From assembly GCA_049516155.1 (NCBI GenBank), contig JBEKTJ010000001.1:1-64000 (forward strand): a DNA stretch of 64,000 nucleotides, written 5' to 3'. The position numbers and the translations under genes are program-made. Shown in pieces: positions 53,099 to 61,109 of the stretch. Numbering within the stretch: the stretch's first letter is position 1; every line of letters starts with the position of its first letter. The notes below the pieces were generated by a model. It saw only the letters and a program-made list of their open reading frames with translations. It searched no databases and was not told the origin of the DNA. The DNA is from Bog-159 sp049516155 (GTDB taxonomy: Bacteria; Acidobacteriota; Terriglobia; Bryobacterales; Bryobacteraceae).

Positions 53099-54195
53099 GA
53101 TGCGAGTGTACCGCAGGCGCCGGTCAGCAATTGGAAGGCGCGCCGGGCTACGATCAGCTCTTCGTTCGTGCCGAGCGCGATCACGGCCACAGCGCCCTTC
53201 GATACCACGCGATCGCCGCTGCCGTGGACGTTCAATTCCGGATCGAGTGCGATTCCCAGGAAATCGAGGCCGGTGCAACAAGCCGCGCGCAGACTGGCGG
53301 AGTTCTCCCCAATCCCGCCCGTGAAAGCCACGGCGTCCAAACCGCCCAGGGCCGCGGCATAAGCGCCGATGGTCTTCTTCACCTGGTAGACGAAGACCTG
53401 TAGCGCCTCGGCGGCACGCGCATCGCCCGCGGCGGCCGAATGCTCCAGATCGCGTACATCGCCGCCCGGGATCCCGGAAAGACCGGCCAACCCGCCGCCT
53501 TGGGCGAGCTGTTCGCGCACCTGCCCGCAGGTCCAGCCGTGGCGTTCCATCATGAAGAGCACTGCGAAGGCGTCCAGATCGCCGTGACGCGTGGCGTTCT
53601 CCAGACCGGACTGCGGCGAGAAGCCCATGCTGGTGTCGATGGAACGGCCGCGGTCAATGGCGCATATCGAAGAACTGCCGCCCAAGTGGCAGCTTATCAG
53701 GCGCGTCTGGCGACCCAGCAGCGCGGCACAGCGTTCGGCCACGTATTGGTGCGAGGCGCCGTGGAATCCATACTTGCGCACGCCGTCCACCCGCCATTCA
53801 GTGGGAACGCCATAAAGGCGTGCGCTGGCGGGTATAGTGGCATGGAACTCGGTCTCAAACGCGGCCACCAACGGTACGTCCGGCAGGCTTTCGCGGAAGG
53901 CGCGAATAGCCGCCAGATAGATGGCGTTATGCGCCGGCGCGGCGGGCAGGAATTCCTCCAAAGCGAGCAGCACGTCGTCGTCGATGACGAACGTTCCGCG
54001 ATATCGCGGTCCGGCATGCACCGCTTTGAAGGCCACTGCATCCACCCGCACTCCGCCGATGCGGATCTGCTCGATGGCTGTGCCATAATCCCGCACGCGC
54101 TCACAACGTCCGTGGGCGAGCACCTTCTCCGCCGGCATCTCCAGAATCTGATACTTCAGCGACGTGGAGCCCAGATTCGGAACCAGCAGGTTCAT
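53095..54195 (-). CDS. Acetate-kinase-like protein with altered catalytic residues
   Basis: 366 residues, shorter than the usual ~400. The ASKHA acetokinase pattern is clear: VPNLGSTSLKYQ with Asn7, KYGFHGASH (His of the active site), CHLGGSSSI, ATRHGDLD (Arg kept), TGGIGENSA. Two residues needed in studied acetate kinases differ by motif alignment: HR-VVHGG reads FK-AVHAG (Arg to Lys) and VFDTAFH reads AFETEFH (Asp to Glu). It may use another carboxylate or work poorly on acetate. It overlaps both neighbours by 4 bp, in an operon TPR protein - kinase - mog - VWFA. Confidence 0.8.
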   Translation of the reverse strand: MNLLVPNLGSTSLKYQILEMPAEKVLAHGRCERVRDYGTAIEQIRIGGVRVDAVAFKAVHAGPRYRGTFVIDDDVLLALEEFLPAAPAHNAIYLAAIRAFRESLPDVPLVAAFETEFHATIPASARLYGVPTEWRVDGVRKYGFHGASHQYVAERCAALLGRQTRLISCHLGGSSSICAIDRGRSIDTSMGFSPQSGLENATRHGDLDAFAVLFMMERHGWTCGQVREQLAQGGGLAGLSGIPGGDVRDLEHSAAAGDARAAEALQVFVYQVKKTIGAYAAALGGLDAVAFTGGIGENSASLRAACCTGLDFLGIALDPELNVHGSGDRVVSKGAVAVIALGTNEELIVARRAFQLLTGACGTLAS

Positions 54196-55319
54196 TTGAT
54201 GCCGTGATATTGGGTTCGTATGGCGGTAAGGTTCTTGGTGGCCTGTGCCTGGAAGGGGCTCTTAAGCGCCGCACACGCCTTGAAAAAATTGAAGGCGTCC
54301 TGGGCCTTTTCCATCTTGTAATTGGCCAGGCCCAGGTAGAAGAGCACTTCCGGTTTGACCGCGCTATTGTCTTCGACCAGAGGCAGCGCCTTGCGCAGCT
54401 CCTGATCGGCCGGCGCCAGTTTTCCTTCGTTGAAATACTGTTCGCCGTTCGTGGAATAGGCAAACAGCAGGATGGCGTTCTTGCGCTTGGTCCAGTCCGC
54501 ATCGGCAACGCCATCGGGCTTGGGCTTCGCATTGATGACTTCGACGAGTTTGGCGCAATAAGAATGCACGTGCTCGCGGTCCTTGTTCTTGGCGGCATCC
54601 TGGGTGAGAACCAGCAGCATGTCATCGCTCGGGTTCCCAGTTGCCGCGACCTGCCGCGCCAAGGCCACCGCCTTATCGCCGGCGCCGGATTTCTGATAGG
54701 CGACGAACAGCGTATCGAGAGCCTTGGCCAGATACTCACTCTTGGGATTGCGCTGTTGTAGGGCTTCGATCAGCATGACCTGTTTCTTGGGATCGGCGGT
54801 TCCGACTGCTGTGGCGTACAGCGAGTACTCGGTGTAGGTGTTGACTTGGCGGGCGTAGTCCACGCGCGCCTTCCAGTTCTCGACCTCGTCGGCATCCTTC
54901 GGCTGGGGCGAGGCGACCACTTTCCCAGCCAATTCAGCGGTGGTCGACGACCATTTCAATACGAGGTCCGGATCCTTCTTCATCTCGGCCACCTTGAGAG
55001 TCTGCTGCGCATCCTCCACGCATTCGAGAGGCATGGCGGCCAGCTTGTCGCCCGCGGCCAGCGCCTTATCCGCGTCCCCAGCCTTGACGTAGGTATTGAG
55101 CATTTGTTCGTAAACCCAGCCGGCGGCCTCGTGCTGCGGATATTGGGTGACAAACTCCTGTTGTAATGCCAGTTTCTTGGCCGGGTCTTCCTCCAGGCCG
55201 GCCTTCTGAAGCAATTGCCCTTCCGGCGTGGTGGTGTTGATCTCCGTAAGCTTGTGGCACTGTGTCCAACCGGGCGCGGCGGCGAGTGTCAAGACGAATA
55301 GGGCGGCGATGAGTCTCAT
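54192..55319 (-). CDS. Secreted TPR-like helical repeat protein
   Basis: 375 residues from ATG 55319 with a strong GGGGAGG site 5 bases upstream; the frame is open to 55460 but lacks a signal. Signal peptide MRLIAALFVLTLAAAPGWTQ. The rest is helical with TPR-like units (DADKALAAGDKLAAMPLECVEDAQQTL, PEVLFYLGLANYKMEKAQDAFNFFKACAALKSPF). It likely scaffolds a periplasmic complex. A decayed copy of its first ~100 bp and leader lies at 56583-56735. Confidence 0.8.
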   Translation of the reverse strand: MRLIAALFVLTLAAAPGWTQCHKLTEINTTTPEGQLLQKAGLEEDPAKKLALQQEFVTQYPQHEAAGWVYEQMLNTYVKAGDADKALAAGDKLAAMPLECVEDAQQTLKVAEMKKDPDLVLKWSSTTAELAGKVVASPQPKDADEVENWKARVDYARQVNTYTEYSLYATAVGTADPKKQVMLIEALQQRNPKSEYLAKALDTLFVAYQKSGAGDKAVALARQVAATGNPSDDMLLVLTQDAAKNKDREHVHSYCAKLVEVINAKPKPDGVADADWTKRKNAILLFAYSTNGEQYFNEGKLAPADQELRKALPLVEDNSAVKPEVLFYLGLANYKMEKAQDAFNFFKACAALKSPFQAQATKNLTAIRTQYHGIK

Positions 55320-55462
55320 GGGTACCTCCCCGAAGTGGGGAATATTAACACAAGTGTAGGGCTGGTTGGCAACGTTGGTAAGCGCGAGGGTCTGGTCTCC
55401 GGTGTACCGGTGTTTCCCTGAAGCACTTCCCTGAGCCTGTTTCTCGGGGCTTTTTCGCACCT

Positions 55463-55492
55463 TGACAACTGTGTACCATGTAGCGCATACTA
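55463..55492 (+). promoter_or_regulatory. Sigma70-type promoter for the 55563 gene
   Basis: TTGACA (55463-55468), an 18-base spacer and CATACT (55487-55492), about 70 bases before ATG 55563. Confidence 0.55.
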
Positions 55493-55562
55493 ACTCGCTT
55501 GGGTGAGCCGAACAGAAATGATCGGTTTCAACTTCAACCCCAAAGCCGGAGGTTTTCTACAG

Positions 55563-56105
55563 ATGCGTAAAGTATGTATTTTCACCGTTGCAGTCTTTTT
55601 GCTGGGTATTGGCCCGCTATTGGCAGCCAACAATGCCAGCCTTGTTGGATTAGCACATCCCGCCAGTGTGCCGAACGTAGCGCCGGACACCGTAAGTGAG
55701 GGCTTTCTCGCTACCACAGTCTTGCTTGGTATTACAGACCCCGAGGGAATAGTTCCTTGCTTCAACTGCGTCAGCGGCCCTGACATTCAAACCCTCCTGA
55801 TCGCCCTTCCGCTCGCGGCGGTTTCCGAAGGCCAAAGCGTGACGGTCGTGATTACCGGCGACGATTTGTTCTATAGCGGCAACGCCGATTTCACTTTCAA
55901 TATCAAAGCCAATCCCACCGTCGCCCCGATTTTGACAGGGACGGTTTCCGGCGACACTTATGCCGGCATTTGGTATGCGAAGTTTCCAATCACCGCGCCG
56001 GCGCCGGGAGAATATATCCTGGAGGGAGTGATCAGCACCGGGGAAACTCTGGGCCAGCATACTACAGTCTCGACGAAAATCATCATCGGCAAATCTTCTA
56101 GCTAA
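55563..56105 (+). CDS. Small secreted protein of unknown function
   Basis: 180 residues from ATG 55563 (CGGAGG upstream; the frame is open to 55503). Signal peptide MRKVCIFTVAVFLLGIGPLLAA. The mature part is beta-rich and Ig-like (SVTVVITGDDLFYSGNADFTFNI, GEYILEGVISTGETLG), with one Cys pair (PCFNC). No family recognised. It stands between the TPR gene and the first short-peptide gene. Confidence 0.65.
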   Translation: MRKVCIFTVAVFLLGIGPLLAANNASLVGLAHPASVPNVAPDTVSEGFLATTVLLGITDPEGIVPCFNCVSGPDIQTLLIALPLAAVSEGQSVTVVITGDDLFYSGNADFTFNIKANPTVAPILTGTVSGDTYAGIWYAKFPITAPAPGEYILEGVISTGETLGQHTTVSTKIIIGKSSS

Positions 56106-56181
56106 CGAGACGTATTGCCCGCCGATGTGAGTGGCGCTAGTTCACAGGCGCCACTCGCTGCAAATTGTGAGATTTGAATTA

Positions 56182-56451
56182 ATGGCACGCGCGGTCGCGA
56201 AATATGTATTCGCCGTGCTGCTTGCATTGTTCTCAACGCAGGCGGCGGTGCCATCCGTACGTTTCGTAGCGTCCGTCGAAATTGTCTGTTGCACCAGCGC
56301 AGAGCAACAGTTCCCGCAGCAAGTCCGGCGGGTTCGTACGGATGTGCAGGCTGCGCAACCCATACGTGCATACGTCTCGCGAACCCGGTCCGAACCGGAC
56401 GCGACCGTTCAGTTCCAGCGTCCCCCTCCCTCGTCCTCTCTCTTCTCGTAG
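56182..56451 (+). CDS. Putative SecM-like exported arrest peptide, copy 1
   Basis: 89 residues from ATG 56182. Hydrophobic export signal (KYVFAVLLALFSTQAAV, residues 7-23), a Cys pair (36-37), an Arg-rich middle, and a C-terminus (residues 63-85) identical to copy 2, including SRTRSEPDATVQFQ, then Arg80-Pro81-Pro82-Pro83 and SSSLFS. A stop follows 6 residues after the Pro run. The codons for Pro81 to Phe88 form a pyrimidine tract. Downstream lies only a truncated secA2 (56500), so this copy is probably no longer useful. Family unknown to me; the arrest role is inference from layout and conservation. Confidence 0.6.
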   Translation: MARAVAKYVFAVLLALFSTQAAVPSVRFVASVEIVCCTSAEQQFPQQVRRVRTDVQAAQPIRAYVSRTRSEPDATVQFQRPPPSSSLFS

Positions 56452-56497
56452 TCCGTCGTGGTCCAATTAGCCAAAGAAGAAGTGTAAAGGAGGGGAC
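56420..56497 (+). promoter_or_regulatory. mRNA pairing element before truncated secA2
   Basis: GTCCCCCTCCCT (56420-56431) within the peptide gene can pair with AGGAGGGGAC (56488-56497), the ribosome site of the truncated secA2 at 56500, with one or two bulged C. Same layout as the element before the intact secA2. Confidence 0.4.
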
Positions 56498-56499
56498 TT

Positions 56500-56628
56500 G
56501 TGTCTATAAGGGCGGTATTGCGTCTTATGGGACTCGCAGATCGTGAGTCCGAGGACCGACTGCGGGCAATTTCCCGCCGCCGGCTTTCTGAGCAGGTGTG
56601 GTCAGTGTTGATCCCGGCGAGTTTGTGA
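56500..56628 (+). pseudogene. Truncated secA2 copy
   Basis: From GTG 56500 the first 28 codons match secA2 (RLMGLADRESEDRLRAISRRR), 37 bases being identical, then the sequence switches at about 56580 into inverted TPR-gene sequence and reaches TGA at 56626. Only the N-terminal stub remains. Confidence 0.85.
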
Positions 56629-56735
56629 CACCGCGTCCATCGCTGCCCGGCGGCGAGAGCGGCAGGGCGAAAAGAGTGGCGGTGGTCTCATGGCACCTCC
56701 CCGAAGTAGGAAATATCGACACAAATTGCTCGAAA
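56583..56735 (-). pseudogene. Decayed 5' fragment of the TPR-like gene
   Basis: On the minus strand the leader CTTCGGGGAGG, a start ATG (56691) and later bases such as GGGATCAACAC and CTCAGAAAGCCGG match the 5' region of the gene at 54192-55319 (GAGATCAACAC, TTCAGAAGGCCGG). A stop occurs after 29 codons. It directly abuts the secA2 stub and marks a duplication junction. The rest of 56736-56943 shows a TATAAT (56781-56786) five bases before a six-codon ORF, but no convincing gene. Confidence 0.65.
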
Positions 56736-56943
56736 CGAGGACAAGCGAGAATTCCGTGGCGCTGTGCGCAAGCATGGTCGTATAATCAACCATGAGGTGC
56801 CGCTCGGCGTGAGGCGGGGCCCGTCAGAAGACGGTAGTGCTGCCCAGCGCTTTCGCCCTGTCTTCGTTCGGAAGCACGGATGCAGGCTGGTTCTCGATTC
56901 GATGCGAAGTTGGACAGGGGTCTAACAGGGATTTGGACGATGC

Positions 56944-59900
56944 ATGTGGAGTGTTGATCAGAAGGATTTCTTGCTGCTCCGTGACGGCGGTGGGCAACCG
57001 TTTACAGCCTTCGTGGACGCCCTCGTTCGCGCACACGGATTCGTGTATGGTGTCGGGGAGGTCGACATCCTAACCTCCCTCCGCACCAGCATAAAGGACC
57101 GGCGGCGTGGATACGCAAGTCCGGCTAGCTATGCCGAATGATCCGACGGGATTTCTCGATCTGCCGACGTGCTGGCAATATAAAGCGCGACCGAGCGCCA
57201 AGATCACCAGCCCGGCGCTCCTAAAAGAGATACGCAAGCCCTACGCTGCTCGGCTGATTGGCGAGGGATACGCCTATCGCGTCGCGATCTGCGACGACAT
57301 GCCAGCCAACAAGCAAACGAAATGGGAAGAGCTGCTCACAACTGCTGCGCGCGAGATCAATCCGCACGCACCGAATGCTCGTGTCGCTACCGCTTCCCAA
57401 CTTGCTTCCTGGGCAAACAGCTACCCGGCTTTACTGCCGGCGTTTTTCCCGCACGACCCAGGCCCGGTGCAATATTTTGAAACCTGGGCGCCCAATATCA
57501 CCAAGACAACGCCTACTTTTGTAGCCGTCGAGGAATGGCGTGGAGCGGCTGAGCTAATCGAAGGCCACATTGATCTCGCACAGTCAGTCACAAGTCCGAT
57601 TATCACCCTACAAGGAACGGCAGGAGTTGGTAAGACACGCTTGGTATATGAGATCGTAGCCAACCTGAAGGGCGCCAAGAACCTGGTGTTTTACACCGCA
57701 GATGGAGACGACGCGGAAACGGTATCGCGGTTTCTCCAGAACAACAAACGGACTCGCGGTGTCCTTGTGGCAGATGAATGTCCGGTTCTATCACGGGCCG
57801 CCATTATGAAGATCCTCAAGGGACATGCCGAGCGTGTGCGAGTCATCTGTATTGATAATTCGGGCGAGAGGCTCGGCAGCAACGAGGAACTCTGGCTCGA
57901 TCAGCTTTCATCTGCGACCGTGGAGAAAGTCCTCGACAAGAATTTTCCCTGGTCCCTGCCGATCATCGGCGGACCTATGCCGACGAGTCTCGTGGATACA
58001 TCCGGCTGGCTGCCGGGCTCTGTGAGCATGATGCGGAAATCCAGGCGAACGGGCATTTCGGTCCGGCGCTCGATGTGATTCAGGAGTACTACCGCGAAAG
58101 GCTCCCCGAGGAGCGGCAGCAGAGGGCGGTCGAGGCGATATCACTTGTCCAAAAAGTGGGATTCGGGGAGGGCGTTGCGGAGGAGTTGGACGCACTATGC
58201 GACTTTACCGGACAGGAGCGACAACAAGTGCTTGAGATAGTGGCAGCACTCAAGGACGCCCCAGGCTTTGTTGCGCGGACGACGCGTTATCTGTACGTCA
58301 CACCGGAGATTATTGCCAAAGTTGCGTTCACAAGGGCTTGGAGGCGATGGTTCGAAGCGGACCCTTCGGCCGAGCTCAGACGGATCCCACCAGTTCTCCT
58401 TTCGACATTTCAGGCTCGTGTGGCCCGAAGCGCTACTGCGGAGGTGCGGACCCCTAACGGGTCAGTTTTTTTGGGATTCCGTAGCAACACTCAAACCACG
58501 CGACCTCGCTGACGAGGACGCAGTGGCGAGGTTGGCGATGCTGATCAATACTAATCCGCATCTCTATTTTCCGCGGCTCGCCCTGCTTGTCCGAGATGCG
58601 ACGATGGAGGAACTCCGCCAAAGCCGTGGTGGTTACCGCGGCAGCCGAAGGACACTTGTCTGGACGGCCGAACATCTCGCAGCACTTCCCAAGTACTTTC
58701 CGGAAGCGGAGGAAATCCTGCGTCGACTCGCGCTTGCGGAAACTGAGGAACGGATCGGAAACAACGCCACGGGGGTCTGGAAGGAATTGTTCCGGATCCA
58801 ACTGTCGGGGGCCGCAATTCCGTTTCCCGAACGGATCGAACTGCTCGGCCGCCTCTTGTTTTCCGCGGACATAGACCAGAGCGCCTTGGCGCTTGCGGCG
58901 CTCACCGAGACGCTCAACTTCACCGGCACTCGAGTCGTAGGGCCTTCGGTGGTGGCGGGGCAAATCGTCCCCTCGGACTGGAGACCGAACACCGTTAGGG
59001 AATTCCAGAACTGCCTGGAGCTGATCCTCGACTTATTCGACCGGGTGTTTGAGCGCGGAACTCCAGACGTGCGGCAAAAGGCTTGGTCGGCGTTAGCAGC
59101 GGATATCCGCCCTCTGCTCGCTCATGGGATGCTCCCTGCACTGAGCGGAATCGCTCAGCGCCGCTCGATTCCGGATGCCTGTCTGCCTGACGTCCTGGAA
59201 TCCGTCGAAGACTTCCTTCAGTACGAGTGCCGGAGTGAATCGGGCGAGGTCGCTAACGACCCTTACTGCCGGGACGTGGCAGAATGGTTGCGAGCGCTCA
59301 CGCCAAGCGATTTTGCCCGCCGTTTGAAAGCTGTCATTGGAAAGGACCCCTGGCACCACTCCATTCGCGAGGACATCTCAGGTATTCCGTCCGAGATCAT
59401 TCCGCTTGCCGAAGAACTCTACCGGGCCCCGGGGAAATTTGAAGCCGTGCTGCCCTACCTGAATTCGCCGGATGCCGCTAGCGCCGGACTTCTTGGAGAC
59501 GCAGTGGCCCGTTTGGATCCCGGTGGAGAGGAATTGGACCGCGTTCTCAGCGCCGCAACCGTTGGCAGTTCAAACGCTTTCGCTTGTGGCTATGTCGGCC
59601 GGTTAGTGACTATTTATCCCGCGGCTGCCGGGCGCCTCAACACGTGGCTTGATCGCTTGGAGGACGTGGCGCCGGTGCTGGCGTTTTTCGTATCGCTCTC
59701 GGCCCCGGAATTCAGCCGCCCATTGGAGCGAGCCGTACGGCTGATTAAGGACGGGAAACTCCCCGTCCAGTCGCTGCAAAACTTCATCGTTGGCGTCCTC
59801 CTCGACCGCATGAGTTCCGCCGATTTGAGCACTGTGCTTGAGTTGCTCCTCCGGGCAGGAGATTCCCAAAGCTTGCACATCGCTGTCGACTTTGTGGGTC

Positions 59901-60607
59901 ACTCTGTCCAGAAGGGCCGCAGTTCTGACGCGATTGAGCGCGAGGCGATGTGGCGGGTATTAGAGGTGAGTGCTCGCGTGGAGGACCGAACCGATTACTG
60001 GTGGGTGCGCGCGGTTGAAGCCTTTGCGCCAGAGGCTCCTGAGCGGGCCTGTAGAGTGGCAATTCTGGGCCTTACTGGCGACGACTACAACAAGCGGAAG
60101 CACGCATGGGGCATTTTATCCACGCTGGCGAAGGCGCACCCCGACCTTGTTATGGCGACTGTCGGGAAGGCCCTACTGGATGAAGAACACGGGTGGCGCC
60201 TTCGGGTCGGTGCCCGGTCAGGTTTCTTTCAGACGCTCCCCTTGGATTCCGTTCGGCGCTGGCTAACCGAGACTGGAATCGAAGGTGCGCGAATGATTGC
60301 GAATCATCTACAGCCGCCGTCTGTAGACGCTGAGGGAAAGCCGGAGATCGATCCCCTCACTGAATACGTTCTGGCAAAATGGGGGGACGACGAGGCAGTC
60401 TTTGGCCGCTTTGCCGCATCTACGCATCATTTGCAAATGTATGCGGGCGACATTGCCTTGGCGCACCGAAAGGAAGCAGAGCGCGCACGGCCATTTTTGT
60501 CGCACCGCATTCCCGCAATTCGAAAGTGGGCGGGCCACGAAGTGACCTTAGGCGAGAATCGAGCGCGCCGGTGGACAATTCAAACCGAAGAGCAATTTCT
60601 CGAATAG
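56944..60607 (+). pseudogene. STAND-type NTPase with N-terminal PD-(D/E)xK-like domain, several frameshifts
   Basis: Homology runs through four frames: 56944 to ~57105 (DQKDFLLLRDGGGQPFTAFVDALVRAH), ~57106 to ~57975 (GVDTQVRLAMPNDPTGFLDLPTCWQYKA; P-loop LQGTAGVGKT; Walker B VLVADEC), ~57975 to ~58440 (YADESRGYIRLAAGLCEHDAEI, VIQEYYRERLPEE) and ~58440 to 60607 (DSVATLKPRDLADEDAVARL to the end, a ~700-residue helical-repeat region). W-Q-Y-K with an upstream Asp suggests a Mrr-like nuclease core. Nuclease-STAND-repeat proteins of this size include Avs-like antiphage sensors, so a dead defence gene is likely. Frameshifts lie near 57106, 57975 and in or before the T7 run near 58470. Confidence 0.7.
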
Positions 60608-60787
60608 CACCTCCCGCAAATCGAGGTGAAGCACCCCGGCGCTTCCCCCGCACCATTGACAACAGGTACCCGCCCAATCGCTGAGTCGCACTCCGACAGC
60701 CATCGCCACGCCACCTTCGGAAGCAAGCCCCGCTACCTTGTACCTCGTGCCTTGCGCGGCAGGCGCATCTGTGAGACGCTTAAATCA

Positions 60788-61054
60788 ATGGCAGGAGCGG
60801 CAGCCAAATACGTATTCGCCGCGTTGCTTGCGTTGCTCTCAGCGCAGACAGCGCCGCCGTCCGTGCGTGTCGCAACGTCCGTCGCAATCGTCTGTTGCAC
60901 CGCCGCCGAACAGTACACCCCTCAGCAAGTCCGGCGCACTCGGGCGGACGTACCGGTCCCGCAACCCGCACCTGCGTACGTTTCGCGAACCCGGTCCGAA
61001 CCGGACGCGACCGTTCAGTTCCAGCGGCCCCCTCCCTCTTCTCTCTTCTCGTAG
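60788..61054 (+). CDS. Putative SecM-like exported arrest peptide upstream of secA2, copy 2
   Basis: 88 residues from ATG 60788. Export signal (KYVFAALLALLSAQTAPP), Cys pair (36-37), Arg-rich middle and the same C-terminal end as copy 1: residues 63-85 are identical, with Arg80-Pro81-Pro82-Pro83-Ser-Ser and a final LFS. It ends 55 bp before GTG 61110 of intact secA2. SecM, VemP and the RAPP/RAPG-type regulators are short exported peptides whose C-terminus stalls the ribosome until the nascent chain is pulled by the Sec machinery. Size, signal, position and Pro-rich invariant end all fit; the exact sequence is not one I recognise. The 180 bp before it (60608-60787) show nothing clear. Confidence 0.65.
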   Translation: MAGAAAKYVFAALLALLSAQTAPPSVRVATSVAIVCCTAAEQYTPQQVRRTRADVPVPQPAPAYVSRTRSEPDATVQFQRPPPSSLFS

Positions 61055-61106
61055 TACATCGTAATCGCAAACAGTCCAACAAAAATCTGGAGAAATAAGG
61101 AAGGGA
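61028..61106 (+). promoter_or_regulatory. Pyrimidine tract / Shine-Dalgarno pairing element before secA2
   Basis: Codons Pro81 to Ser88 form an uninterrupted pyrimidine tract (61028-61050). TCCCT-c-TTCT (61033-61042) can form nine pairs, with one bulged C and one G-U, with AGGAAGGGA (61098-61106), the ribosome site of secA2. A ribosome stalled on the Pro codons would cover the tract and leave the site free. Confidence 0.5.
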
Positions 61107-61109
61107 CTT

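Noticed and set aside
56792..56812. Six-codon ORF five bases after a TATAAT
   Set aside because: Too short to support as a gene; lies in decayed duplicated sequence.
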